Part shown: positions 6,092 to 13,983 of the stretch, piece by piece
Layout: every line of letters begins with the position of its first letter
Position numbering within the stretch: the stretch's first letter is position 1
NCBI GenBank assembly: GCA_964362925.1
Contig: CAYIGA010000009.1
Span: forward strand, 1-26,570
DNA: 26,570 nucleotides
Direction: 5' to 3'
Source: JANLIQ01 sp964362925
GTDB taxonomy: Bacteria; Patescibacteriota; UBA1384; 2-12-FULL-50-11
Position numbers and translations under genes: made by a program
Notes under the pieces: generated by a model
What the model was told of the DNA's origin: nothing
The model's input: the letters and a program-made list of their open reading frames with translations, nothing else
The model's database searches: none

Positions 6092-6103
6092 ATAATCTGA
6101 TTA

Positions 6104-7201
6104 ATGGACTTTAGATCATCAATTTTATGGTGGGCGGTGAAGAGGCGAGTTGCCAAAGACCGACCGTTTATAATCGCCATCACTGGCTCAATTGCTAAAA
6201 CCTCAACCAAAGTGGCGATCGGGGCCGTCTTAGGCCGCGCTTACCCCAGTCAAGTTCGAGTTGGCTTTGGCAATCTCAATAGTTTTTTGGGCGTGCCGCT
6301 GGCGATTCTCGATTTTAAGGTTGATTTTTACCGCCAACACATTACCTGGCAGTGGCTTTGGCTCTTGATATTGGCGATCTGGCGCGGTTTATTTACGGGC
6401 TTGCCGAAGTATTTAGTTTTGGAATTCGGCGCCGATTATCCGGGTGATATTGAACAACTTGCTAAAATGCTGCCACTTGACGGCGCGATAATCACGCTGA
6501 TTGGACCGGCTCACTTGGCCAATTATCTCTCGATTGAAGCGATCGCCGAAGAGAAAGCCAAAATTCTTACGGCCATTAAGCCGGGTGGCTGGGCTCTAGT
6601 CAATAAAAATGACCCATATCTAAATAAACTAACACTGAAGGACTGTCCTTCAGAGATGGTTGCAACAAAAACCGAGGATATTGCCATCAATTTCGCCCGG
6701 GCTGTTGGCGAAAAAATGGAGATTAGTACTGATCTTATAAACGATGCCTTGGCGGTTCTGCCTCGTTCAGAGGGTCGGCTTCAACTCAAAGATTTAGGTT
6801 CAGTAAAGTTATTGGATGACTCTTACAACGCCAATCCGCTCTCAATGGCCGTTGCCCTGAAAGTCTTAGCCAAACTGCCTGGCCGGAAAGTGGCGATTTT
6901 GGGTGATATGCTTGAACTAGGCGTCAATGAGAGAAAATTTCACCAAGAGATTGGTCGGTTGGCGGCCGAAAAGTCTGACTTAGTCATTGGTATTGGCCAG
7001 TTAGCGAAAGAGTACGACGGCTCAAATTGGTATCCTGACTCGATGACTGCCGCTAATGAGCTATTGAGGATGAATACGAGCAAACAAAGTGAACGACTCT
7101 TTTCAGTTTTACGGGAAGGTGATACTGTGCTGGTTAAAGGATCACACGGTGTTCATATGGAAATAATTGCCAAAGCGATCGAAAAAAACTATAAAAAATA
7201 A
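6104..7201 (+). CDS. murF: UDP-N-acetylmuramoyl-tripeptide--D-alanyl-D-alanine ligase (MurF), compact form
   Basis: MurF adds D-Ala-D-Ala to the UDP-MurNAc tripeptide. Diagnostic motifs are FGNLNSFLGVP, EFGADYPGDI, LLDDSYNANPLSM (about 244-256), ILGDMLELG and LVKGSHGVHMEII near the C-terminus. At 365 residues it is well short of Escherichia coli MurF (452). The N-terminal UDP-binding domain is absent: the P-loop comes at about residue 28 instead of about 112. About 40 residues of the central domain, including the usual G-x-HN segment, also seem to be missing between NKNDPYLNKL and the GRL motif, where a palindromic repeat sits in frame. The P-loop reads GSIAKTS, with Ala where Gly is usual. 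The TAA stop overlaps the mraY ATG by one base. Family confident, activity less so. Confidence 0.88.
   Translation: MDFRSSILWWAVKRRVAKDRPFIIAITGSIAKTSTKVAIGAVLGRAYPSQVRVGFGNLNSFLGVPLAILDFKVDFYRQHITWQWLWLLILAIWRGLFTGLPKYLVLEFGADYPGDIEQLAKMLPLDGAIITLIGPAHLANYLSIEAIAEEKAKILTAIKPGGWALVNKNDPYLNKLTLKDCPSEMVATKTEDIAINFARAVGEKMEISTDLINDALAVLPRSEGRLQLKDLGSVKLLDDSYNANPLSMAVALKVLAKLPGRKVAILGDMLELGVNERKFHQEIGRLAAEKSDLVIGIGQLAKEYDGSNWYPDSMTAANELLRMNTSKQSERLFSVLREGDTVLVKGSHGVHMEIIAKAIEKNYKK
6631..6653. repeat. Palindromic repeat inside the murF coding sequence
   Basis: CTGAAGGAC (6635-6643) and GTCCTTCAG (6645-6653) form a perfect 9-bp stem around one base. The 15-bp core AGGACTGTCCTTCAG recurs at 8349-8363 between mraY and murD. 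In frame it encodes LKDCPS, at the point where the MurF central domain is shorter than expected. An in-frame insertion of a small mobile palindrome, or a repeat-associated deletion, fits. Confidence 0.6.
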
Positions 7202-8223
7202 TGAATTTTCTTAACGGCGCCGATCTAGCCCTAGCGAAAACTTTTTGGCTGGCGACGCTATCTTTCTTAGTGGCAATTTTGTGGACGCCGATATTCACCG
7301 ATTTCTTGTACAAAAATCGACTCGGCAAAAAAATTAGACAAACTGGATTTGACGAAAAGGCGGCGCCGATATTCTACTCTTTACATCGGCACAAAGAAAA
7401 TACGCCAACAATGGGTGGGCTCCTGATTTGGATTACGGTCGCCGTTATTACCATGGTCATGAACTTGAGTCAGGCTCGAACTTGGCTACCTCTATTTGTC
7501 CTTGTTTCAACTGGGCTAGTTGGGGCGGCTGATGATCTTTTAAACATTTTTGGTGTCGGTCCCAATCGCGGTGGCTTGCGATTTCGGTGGAAGCTCATTC
7601 TCTATGCCGTTATCGCCTTGATCGGCGCTTGGTGGTTTTACTCAAAGCTTGGCTGGAACGTTTTATCGATTCCTGGTTTGGGTCAGATTGAAATTGGCGC
7701 CTGGTACATCCCGCTCTTTGTCTTTGTTTTGGTCTTCACCACCTTTTCGGCTAACGAAACCGACGGTCTGGATGGCTTGGCCGGCGGGGTGATGGCCTCA
7801 GCTTTTGCCGCCTTCGGCATTATCGCTATTGTCCAAGGAAAACCGGAGTTAGCCGCTTTTTGTGGGACGGTTTTAGGGGCACTTTTGGCTTTCCTTTGGT
7901 TCAATATTTACCCAGCTAGATTTTTTATGGGCGATACCGGCGCGATGGCGTTGGGGATGACACTGGGAATATTAGCTTTCTTGACCGACACAGTCGTTCT
8001 TCTGCCGATTATTGGCTTCGTCTTATACGTCGAAGGTTTTTCGGCCGCTGTCCAGATTGCTTCCAAAAAATTTCGAGGCGGTAAAAAGATTTTTCTCTCG
8101 GCGCCGATTCATCATCACTTTGAAGCTATTGGCTGGCCGGAGCCACGAATCACGATGCGCTTCTGGATTATATCTGCGGTTTCGGCTATGACGGGGCTGT
8201 TTGTATTTCTCGTTAGCCGGTAG
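7201..8223 (+). CDS. mraY: Phospho-N-acetylmuramoyl-pentapeptide-transferase (MraY)
   Basis: A 340-residue integral membrane enzyme with about ten hydrophobic segments. It transfers phospho-MurNAc-pentapeptide from UDP to undecaprenyl phosphate, giving lipid I. Family signatures are NTPTMGGLLIW (about 69-79), the AADDLLN aspartate pair (about 113-119), the catalytic NETDGLDGLAGG loop (about 183-194), FMGDTGAMALG (about 242-252) and the cytoplasmic HHHFE cluster (about 303-307). Length and order match typical MraY. Its ATG overlaps the murF stop codon, so the two are translationally coupled. It would feed lipid I to MurG encoded downstream. Confidence 0.97.
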   Translation: MNFLNGADLALAKTFWLATLSFLVAILWTPIFTDFLYKNRLGKKIRQTGFDEKAAPIFYSLHRHKENTPTMGGLLIWITVAVITMVMNLSQARTWLPLFVLVSTGLVGAADDLLNIFGVGPNRGGLRFRWKLILYAVIALIGAWWFYSKLGWNVLSIPGLGQIEIGAWYIPLFVFVLVFTTFSANETDGLDGLAGGVMASAFAAFGIIAIVQGKPELAAFCGTVLGALLAFLWFNIYPARFFMGDTGAMALGMTLGILAFLTDTVVLLPIIGFVLYVEGFSAAVQIASKKFRGGKKIFLSAPIHHHFEAIGWPEPRITMRFWIISAVSAMTGLFVFLVSR

Positions 8224-8285
8224 CTACAGGGCGACCAGTCAATAATGGAGAAAGATATTAGTAGACTGGCGAAGGAGTGATCTTC

Positions 8286-8348
8286 TTGGTCAAGGAAAAT
8301 CTCGGTAAAGAACAGTCCGTTCCCGTGAAGGTTAACATTAACAAGTAG
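8286..8348 (+). CDS. Possible 20-codon peptide between mraY and murD
   Basis: AAGGAG at 8272-8277 stands eight bases before a TTG codon at 8286, ideal ribosome-binding geometry in a region where most real genes lack one. The ORF reads MVKENLGKEQSVPVKVNINK and stops at 8348. An 11-codon ORF (MEKDISRLAKE, 8245-8280) lies just upstream and ends within that same site. The two may be remnants of one small gene broken by a frameshift, or chance. The 213-bp spacer holds nothing else gene-like. Confidence 0.22.
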   Translation: MVKENLGKEQSVPVKVNINK

Positions 8349-8367
8349 AGGACTGTCCTTCAGTGTT
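8312..8367. repeat. Second copy of the GGACTGTCC palindrome, mraY-murD spacer
   Basis: AGGACTGTCCTTCAG (8349-8363) is identical to the core inside murF (6639-6653). Here the right flank extends the symmetry (TTCAGTGTT, 8359-8367), whereas in murF the left flank does (AACACTGAA, 6631-6639), as if both derive from one longer palindrome. An upstream ACAGTCC (8312-8318) can pair with GGACTGT (8350-8356), giving an alternative stem, and the loop contains GTTAACATTAAC. Confidence 0.5.
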
Positions 8368-8421
8368 AAGTTATCAATGTGGAGTTAAAGTTGACCGAGT
8401 CTGTTTCCCCCACCTCATATC

Positions 8422-8430
8422 TGGCATACT
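8422..8430 (+). promoter_or_regulatory. Possible extended -10 promoter giving a leaderless murD transcript
   Basis: TGGCATACT at 8422-8430 has the TGN extension and a four-of-six -10 box (CATACT). It ends six bases before the murD ATG at 8437, so transcription would start at or next to the A of ATG. murD has no Shine-Dalgarno sequence. No good -35 box is seen at the right distance. Confidence 0.25.
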
Positions 8431-8436
8431 CTTTCT

Positions 8437-9846
8437 ATGCGAATAACTTCGTGGCCGGACTTGGCTGGGGCGAAAGTGGCGTTACTAGGGGCGGCGCTGG
8501 AGAACGCCAGTTTAATTCCCCACCTCTTGCGCCACGGCGGACATGTCACGATTTGCGAGTGGAATCAGGCGCGAGCCGAGAGTGTCCGGGAGACTTTTCC
8601 GAGCGTTGAGCTCTCTTGTGGCGATAGCTACCTCGTCAATCTAAATAAGTTTGATGTTCTGTTTCGCTCACCCGGCTTCCCGGTTGCCACCGTCGACAAA
8701 GCTCTGCAAAAACTGACGACAAAACCATTGGTCAGTTCGGCAACTGATCTGTTTTTAGCTCTAACCAAGTCCGTAGTAATCGGGGTGACGGGCAGTAAAG
8801 GCAAGGGGACAACTTGTACAATGATCAGCTCGATCTTAGACGCCGCCGGCAAAGACGTCGTCGTCGCTGGTAATATCGGTCGGCCGATTTTTGATCTTTT
8901 CAATGATTTAACCAAAGATACGGTCGTAATTTTGGAGTTATCAAGCTTCCAGTTGGAAGATCTAAGACATTCTCCCGATATTGCCGTCATTTTGGCCATT
9001 ACCGAAAACGACCATCTAGCTCCGCTCTCGGCCGATAGCCCCAATTTTCACGCCTCCGTTAACGACTATGTCGCCGCTAAAGCCCACCTAACCATTTTTC
9101 AATCGACTAACAACCATCTGGTTTACGTAGCTGACAATGATCTGACAATGAGCATAGCCGACACCACTAAAGCGAAGAAAATATCTGTTTCGCAAATATC
9201 AAAAGAGGCTGATTTTTTTGTCGATCAAAATGGCGTCGTTTGGACCAAGAATAGAAAGCTAGTCGATCTGTCAAAATTGGGTCTGCGTGGCCAACATCTT
9301 TTTCTTAATATGACTGTGGCGATTACTGTCTCGTCAATTTTTAACTGTCGCGAGGTTGACATCATTCAGGGTATTACTAACTTTCGGCCACTGCCCCACC
9401 GGCTAGAGCAAATTGCCGCCAAGGCTGGAATTATTTTCGTCGACGACTCCTACGCCACGACGCCAGATGCGACAATCGCCGCTATTAGAACCTATGACCA
9501 GCCGATTGTTTGGCTGGCCGGTGGCTCGTCTAAAGGAGCGACGTTTGACGAACTGGCCCAAGCGGTGGCAGAATCGACTGTTAAGGAGGCGATTTTAATC
9601 GGCCAAGAGGCCAACAAGATTAAAGAATCACTGTCGCACTTTGCCCAAAATATACCAGTAGAAACGCCTAAAACCCTAACTGATGCGGTAAAGCTGGCTA
9701 AAAAGATCGTCCAAAAAGGTGATGTCGTATTGCTCTCGCCAGCTTGTGCCAGTAAAGATATGTTCGCCAACGCCGCCGAACGTGGCGATCAATTTCAAAA
9801 GTTAGTTCAAAATTCAAATCTCAAATCTCAAAATAATGAATCTTGA
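8437..9846 (+). CDS. murD: UDP-N-acetylmuramoylalanine--D-glutamate ligase (MurD)
   Basis: A 469-residue cytoplasmic ATP-dependent ligase adding D-glutamate to UDP-MurNAc-L-Ala. It has an N-terminal Rossmann-like UDP domain (about 1-100), the P-loop VTGSKGKGTTCT (about 121-132), the central-domain motifs LELSSFQLED and ITENDHLAPL, then PHRLE and DDSYATTPDAT (about 335-345) and the C-terminal LSPACASKDMFANAAERGDQF (about 436-456), a strong MurD signature. Length is normal. The last codons (about 457-469, NSNLKSQNNES) are low complexity and are made of the left arm of the AT-rich inverted repeat that continues into the spacer. So the original C-terminus may have been replaced by repeat DNA. The C-terminal domain itself looks complete. 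Confidence 0.96.
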   Translation: MRITSWPDLAGAKVALLGAALENASLIPHLLRHGGHVTICEWNQARAESVRETFPSVELSCGDSYLVNLNKFDVLFRSPGFPVATVDKALQKLTTKPLVSSATDLFLALTKSVVIGVTGSKGKGTTCTMISSILDAAGKDVVVAGNIGRPIFDLFNDLTKDTVVILELSSFQLEDLRHSPDIAVILAITENDHLAPLSADSPNFHASVNDYVAAKAHLTIFQSTNNHLVYVADNDLTMSIADTTKAKKISVSQISKEADFFVDQNGVVWTKNRKLVDLSKLGLRGQHLFLNMTVAITVSSIFNCREVDIIQGITNFRPLPHRLEQIAAKAGIIFVDDSYATTPDATIAAIRTYDQPIVWLAGGSSKGATFDELAQAVAESTVKEAILIGQEANKIKESLSHFAQNIPVETPKTLTDAVKLAKKIVQKGDVVLLSPACASKDMFANAAERGDQFQKLVQNSNLKSQNNES

Positions 9847-9898
9847 ATCACATTTTTGGATTTTGAATTGTTACTTTGAGGTTTGCATTTTGAGATTT
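9807..9898. repeat. AT-rich inverted repeat spanning the murD stop and the murD-ftsW spacer
   Basis: AAATCTCAAAAT (9823-9834) is perfectly complementary to ATTTTGAGATTT (9887-9898), and TTCAAAAT (9807-9814) to ATTTTGAA (9860-9867). The left arms are coding (murD C-terminus); the right arms fill the 62-bp spacer before ftsW. The words TCAAAA, CTCAAA and ATTCAAA recur in the spacer before recJ. As RNA it would form a long weak hairpin, possibly attenuating or protecting a 3' end. Confidence 0.65.
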
Positions 9899-9908
9899 AA
9901 ATTAGCCG

Positions 9909-11024
9909 ATGAGTCAATTTAAACTCCGTCGTAAAATTGATCCGACGATCCCGATTTTAACTCTGGTCTTATCAGTTTTTGGACTAATAATGATTCTTTC
10001 CTCATCACAAATTCAGGCCGCCCACAATTCCGGCAATGCCTACTATTTCTTTATCCGCCAGTTGATCGCCTGGTTAATCGGCGCCAGCGCCTTCTTTTAT
10101 TTTATGAAAATACCGCTAGAGACGCTTTATCAAAACCGGACCGGATTTTTAATCATTATCTTGATTCTGTTAGGGTTGGTATTTTTACCAATTATCGGAC
10201 CAAAGATTGCTGGAGTTCACCGCTGGATTGATCTCGGCTTCTTTCGTTTTCAACCGGCTGAAGTGGCTAAACTGCTTTTAATACTTTACTTTGCCGGTAA
10301 TCTGGCGGCCAAAGGGCGCGATACGGAGGATCCAATCAAGGTGCTCATACCGTTTATCTGTGTTCTAGGACTAGTGGTTGGCTTGATTATATTTCAGCCG
10401 GACATGGGGACGGCCTTGGTAATTATTATTACCTCGCTGGCCGTCCTATTTATCGCTGAAGCCAATATTTGGCAGTATATCGCCTTAATTTTTGTCGGTG
10501 TCATGGCATTACTACTGATTATTTATATTGCGCCCTATCGAGTCTCCCGTCTGAACGCATTTTTGAATAAAAATACTTCTCAACAAGACAAACTGGGGAG
10601 CGCCTACCACGGAATCCAAGCCAAAATCGCCATCGGAACCGGCGGTTTGTGGGGGGTGGGGTTTGGCCGAGGGACAAGCAAATACTCATTTTTACCGGAA
10701 TCACACAACGACTCGATTTTTGCCGTCATTGCCGAAGAGCTTGGTTACCTACGAACGATGCTGGTCTTGCTCGCTTACTTTTATCTGGCCTGGCGGGGCT
10801 ATTTAATTACTCGCGCCGCTAATAGTCGCTATGTATTGTTGCTCGCCGCCGGTATTACGACAGCCATCATCGGACAGATGTTAATAAACGTCGGTGGGAT
10901 GCTCGGGGTCCTACCGCTAACTGGTGTCCCCTTGCCACTGATCTCATATGGTGGTACGTCTTTGATTGTGACGATGGCAATGCTCGGGCTATTAACTAAT
11001 ACATCCAGGGAGACTAAAGATTAA
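9909..11024 (+). CDS. ftsW: Septal SEDS glycosyltransferase FtsW
   Basis: A 371-residue polytopic membrane protein with about ten spans. SEDS proteins polymerise lipid II into glycan strands in complex with a class B PBP, here the FtsI encoded upstream. Motifs are the early SSS tract (LSSSQIQA), GVHRWIDLGFFRFQPAEVAKL (about 98-118), QPDMGTALV (about 158-166), IAIGTGGLWGVGFGRG with LPESHNDSIFAVIAEELG (about 242-282) and the C-terminal PLTGVPLPLISYGGTSL (about 336-352). ftsW and rodA are hard to tell apart by sequence alone, but the position between murD and murG supports ftsW. No ribosome-binding site is visible before the ATG at 9909. Confidence 0.95.
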   Translation: MSQFKLRRKIDPTIPILTLVLSVFGLIMILSSSQIQAAHNSGNAYYFFIRQLIAWLIGASAFFYFMKIPLETLYQNRTGFLIIILILLGLVFLPIIGPKIAGVHRWIDLGFFRFQPAEVAKLLLILYFAGNLAAKGRDTEDPIKVLIPFICVLGLVVGLIIFQPDMGTALVIIITSLAVLFIAEANIWQYIALIFVGVMALLLIIYIAPYRVSRLNAFLNKNTSQQDKLGSAYHGIQAKIAIGTGGLWGVGFGRGTSKYSFLPESHNDSIFAVIAEELGYLRTMLVLLAYFYLAWRGYLITRAANSRYVLLLAAGITTAIIGQMLINVGGMLGVLPLTGVPLPLISYGGTSLIVTMAMLGLLTNTSRETKD

Positions 11025-11064
11025 ATATGAAAGAAAATTATCAATCATGTCACTGACAGGGGGG

Positions 11065-11093
11065 CTTCTCGTCGAAGACTCGAAGTCATTTTT
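11065..11093 (+). terminator. Weak terminator-like hairpin after ftsW
   Basis: CTTC (11065-11068) and GTC (11071-11073) pair with GAC (11077-11079) and GAAG (11082-11085), leaving a TC/TC internal mismatch and a three-base loop. TCATTTTT follows. The stem is imperfect and the T-run is delayed, so it could be a partial attenuator inside the cluster. Confidence 0.3.
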
Positions 11094-11108
11094 CGATTTT
11101 TCAATTAA

Positions 11109-11145
11109 TTATCAGTAATTCAATTTTCAAGCTGATAACTGAAAA
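11109..11145. repeat. AT-rich inverted repeat in the ftsW-murG spacer
   Basis: TTATCAG (11109-11115) pairs with CTGATAA (11132-11138), and TTTTCA (11124-11129) with TGAAAA (11140-11145). The two stems overlap and cannot coexist. The words (TGATAACTGAAAAC) are of the same simple kind as in the other spacers. It ends ten bases before the murG ATG and could affect its translation. Confidence 0.5.
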
Positions 11146-11154
11146 CTTAGCAAG

Positions 11155-12282
11155 ATGGAAGATAAACAATCTCGACAAAACATAACTTCACCAATCTTAC
11201 TTGTTGGTGGTGGCACTGGCGGTCATATTTTTCCGTTGGTGGCAATCGCTGAAGAGCTGGCCGGGCGAAAAATTCCTTTCATTTTCGTTGGTGGTAAGGT
11301 CGGGCGAGAGCGTCAGCTTTGCCAAGAATACGGCTGGAAATTTGTCGGCCTTTCCGCCGGTAAATATCGCCGTTACTGGAGCTTCAAGGCATTTGGCCAA
11401 AATATAGTCGATCTTAGTCGTATGGTCAGCGGTTTTATTGAGGCAATAAGTTTATTACTCCGTTCCCATTCAAAGGTGATTTTCAGCAAGGGTGGTTACG
11501 TCGCCCTACCAGTGGTAATGGCCGCCAAATTGCTTGGGCGCCGGATTATTATCCACGAGTCCGACTCGGTTATGGGACTAACCAATAGAATATCAACGCG
11601 CTTAGCGGCACAGATCTTAACGGCTTTTTCCCCATCAGTTTTTCCCCATCACGACGGTCGGTTTGAACAGGTTGGTATCCCGATCCGTCGGATCTTGCGA
11701 CAGGCCGCCAATTTACGGGGGGTTCGGAAATCGCGACCGTTAATTCTTGTTATTGCCGGTATCCAAGGTTCAAAAGCGATAAATCGCCTTGTAGGCGAAG
11801 CGCTGATTGGGTTGATTGAAGTGGCCGATATTATTCACATCACTGGCGAAGCCGAGATCCTCCAGCACGAGTTAATCGCTCGTCAGTTAAGTCAAAAGCT
11901 GAAAAACGCTTACCGGCCATTTGCCTTTATCACCCGGGAACTGCCCTATTATTTTCAAAGTTCTGATTTGGTTGTTAGTCGCTCGAGCGCCACAACCATT
12001 GCCGAAGCCGCCTTGTTTTCCAGAGCCATGTACCTAATTCCTTTACCAAGTTCTGCCGGCAACCATCAATTAGCCAATGCAGTCCACCTTCAAGCGGCCG
12101 GGGCGGCGGTTTTGCGAGAGGAAGGTTTTCTAACGGCCGAAAAATTTACCGAGGACATCAAACGACTTCTGGCCGATAAAGCCCAACTGCAGAACTTAGG
12201 GACTCGTCTTAATCGCTACTTTAACGAACAGAACGCTGTCGAGCGAATTGTGACGATTATCACGACCGGGGAAAAAAAATAA
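11155..12282 (+). CDS. murG: Lipid II synthase MurG (UDP-GlcNAc:lipid I GlcNAc transferase)
   Basis: A 375-residue GT-B fold glycosyltransferase acting at the inner face of the membrane. It adds GlcNAc to lipid I to make lipid II. The N-terminal domain begins with the glycine-rich loop LLVGGGTGGHIFP (about 15-27), and the membrane-facing GKVGRE follows. Further motifs are FSKGGYVALPV (about 104-114) and IIIHESDSVMGLTNR (about 125-139). In the C-terminal UDP-binding half, VSRSSATTIAEAALFSRAMYLIPLPSSAGNHQLANA (from about 271) matches the family's donor-site block. Length is usual. The upstream spacer of 130 bp carries hairpins, so its expression may be partly uncoupled from ftsW. Confidence 0.96.
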   Translation: MEDKQSRQNITSPILLVGGGTGGHIFPLVAIAEELAGRKIPFIFVGGKVGRERQLCQEYGWKFVGLSAGKYRRYWSFKAFGQNIVDLSRMVSGFIEAISLLLRSHSKVIFSKGGYVALPVVMAAKLLGRRIIIHESDSVMGLTNRISTRLAAQILTAFSPSVFPHHDGRFEQVGIPIRRILRQAANLRGVRKSRPLILVIAGIQGSKAINRLVGEALIGLIEVADIIHITGEAEILQHELIARQLSQKLKNAYRPFAFITRELPYYFQSSDLVVSRSSATTIAEAALFSRAMYLIPLPSSAGNHQLANAVHLQAAGAAVLREEGFLTAEKFTEDIKRLLADKAQLQNLGTRLNRYFNEQNAVERIVTIITTGEKK

Positions 12283-12298
12283 GAATAAAATGATCCAA

Positions 12299-12530
12299 AC
12301 CCCAATCAGCCAAATCCCAAACAAATTACAACTAGCCAAGGCTACAAGCGGTTTTGGTGCTTGGAATCTGAATCACGACTTACGGAGTAATGTTGGATTG
12401 ACAGGTTTAATATCACGTCGTGTTCTCACGGCTTACTCCCTGCAGTCCGTAAGTCGTGTCAATAATTGTTTGGAGTTTGGATATGTCGCTTTGTTCGCTT
12501 TTGACACTCGTTCAAAGTTGGGATTTGGGG
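12299..12530. repeat. Nested inverted-repeat (MITE-like) element filling the murG-murC spacer
   Basis: The 261-bp spacer is built of nested symmetry. Outer arms CAAATCCCAA (12311-12320) and TTGGGATTTG (12518-12527) enclose a perfect 13-bp inner pair, CACGACTTACGGA (12374-12386) with TCCGTAAGTCGTG (12446-12458), and a competing pair GGAGTAA (12384-12390) with TTACTCC (12433-12439). No transposase motif is encoded. An 83-codon frame runs through it but resembles no protein. The size and nested arms suggest a non-autonomous mobile element or a folded regulatory RNA between two dcw genes. Confidence 0.6.
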
Positions 12531-12543
12531 ATTTGACTTAATC

Positions 12544-13947
12544 ATGGCTAAAAAGAACGACTCGAATAATCGACTTCACTTCATCGGCATCAAAGGTATG
12601 GGAATGTCGGGTCTGGCTATTATGGCTAAACAAATGGGTTACGCCGTTACTGGCAGTGACTCCGCCGAAGAGTTTCCAACCGACGAGGTTTTGCGTCAAA
12701 GCAACATCACCGTTCTTAACAACTTCACTGCCGCTAATCTTACAGACAAACCGCGGATTGTCTTATCGGCGGCTTACGGATTAGGTAATCCGGAAGTGAA
12801 AGAAGCTCATCGGCTTCGGCTGGAAGTCAAGACGTTTTCCGAAATCCTCGGCGAACTGATGGCCCATTTTGAAGGCATTGGTGTGGCCGGTATTCACGGT
12901 AAAACGACGACGACGGCGATACTGGCATTTATCTTACAGGAGGCAGGCTTCGCCCCGTCCTATATGATCGGCGCGCCGTACATACCAGGTTTACCGGCCA
13001 ACGGTCATATTGGCCAGGGGAAGTATTTTATCGTCGAAGCCGACGAGTATAAAAAAAGCGAAGAAAGCAACGAGCCAAAGTTTTTAGATTTTCCGTTGAA
13101 ACACGTCATTGTTACCAGCATCGAACTTGATCATCCGGATATGTATCAAACCGCCGAGGAAGTCTACCAAGCCTTCTACCGTCTGTCAGTCAAAATTCCT
13201 CGTGCTGGCACAATTATTGCTTGTATCGACTGGCCGCTGGTTCGCCGTTTAGTTAATCGACGAGTCGATCGTCACTGCTTGACCTACGGACTCGATTCTT
13301 CGGCCCAATTTAAGGTTATTGATATTATCGAAGCTGAAATAATGTCTTTTAGTATTCTCTACGAGGAGAAAAAAATTGGACCTTTTACCACTAAATTGGC
13401 TGGCGTCCATAACGCTCTCAATGCCACCGCGGCGATTATTACCGCTCGGCATTTAGGCGTGACGGAATCGGTGATTAGCCGTGCTCTTCAGAAGTTTGTC
13501 TCACCAATGCGTCGATTTCAAGTATTAGGCGAGTACAATGGAGCGGTGGTGATTGATGATTACGCCCATCATCCGACTGCGGTTAGGGCTGTCATTGACG
13601 CCGCCAAAAAGCGTTATCCGACTAAAAATATCATTGTTGTCTTTCAGCCCCACACCTATTCAAGAACAGGCAAGTTATTAAACGAGTTTGCCGATAGCTT
13701 AGTCGGTGCCGATAAGGTTATTTTACTTGATATCTTCGCTTCGGCTCGGGAAAAATCTGGGTACGTCACGATTGAAGATTTAATTAAAGTCCTCAAACCC
13801 CTCAAACCGGACCTAGAATACCGACCAACCACACTCGAGGTGGCTAAACTACTCAGTGGGTTTATCGATGGCAATGATCTGGTTTTACTTCTGGGGGCGG
13901 GTGATGTTTACAAAATTTATCAACAATTGTCGCCAATTGATTCCTAA
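12544..13947 (+). CDS. murC: UDP-N-acetylmuramate--L-alanine ligase (MurC)
   Basis: A 467-residue cytoplasmic ligase that starts the stem peptide by adding L-alanine to UDP-MurNAc. The N-terminal Rossmann motif is FIGIKGMGMSGLA (about 13-25), the P-loop is GIHGKTTTTA (about 118-127), the metal/ATP-binding block is VEADEYKKSEE (about 164-174), followed by ELDHPDMY (about 197-204), and the C-terminal domain has VIDDYAHHPTAV (about 336-347) and VFQPHTYSRT (about 366-375). The DDYAHHPT form is specific for MurC. Size and order are normal. murB, often next in the cluster, is absent; ftsQ follows after 36 bp. Confidence 0.97.
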   Translation: MAKKNDSNNRLHFIGIKGMGMSGLAIMAKQMGYAVTGSDSAEEFPTDEVLRQSNITVLNNFTAANLTDKPRIVLSAAYGLGNPEVKEAHRLRLEVKTFSEILGELMAHFEGIGVAGIHGKTTTTAILAFILQEAGFAPSYMIGAPYIPGLPANGHIGQGKYFIVEADEYKKSEESNEPKFLDFPLKHVIVTSIELDHPDMYQTAEEVYQAFYRLSVKIPRAGTIIACIDWPLVRRLVNRRVDRHCLTYGLDSSAQFKVIDIIEAEIMSFSILYEEKKIGPFTTKLAGVHNALNATAAIITARHLGVTESVISRALQKFVSPMRRFQVLGEYNGAVVIDDYAHHPTAVRAVIDAAKKRYPTKNIIVVFQPHTYSRTGKLLNEFADSLVGADKVILLDIFASAREKSGYVTIEDLIKVLKPLKPDLEYRPTTLEVAKLLSGFIDGNDLVLLLGAGDVYKIYQQLSPIDS

Positions 13948-13983
13948 AAGGGTGATGATTAGGAAGATTTTGGCCTAACATCG

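Noticed and set aside
8379..8609. 76-codon frame overlapping the murD start
   Set aside because: It is a shadow of the murD N-terminus in another frame, with no family features.
12290..12541. 83-codon open frame between murG and murC
   Set aside because: It runs entirely through nested inverted repeats, has no recognisable motif and is best explained as read-through of noncoding repeat DNA.
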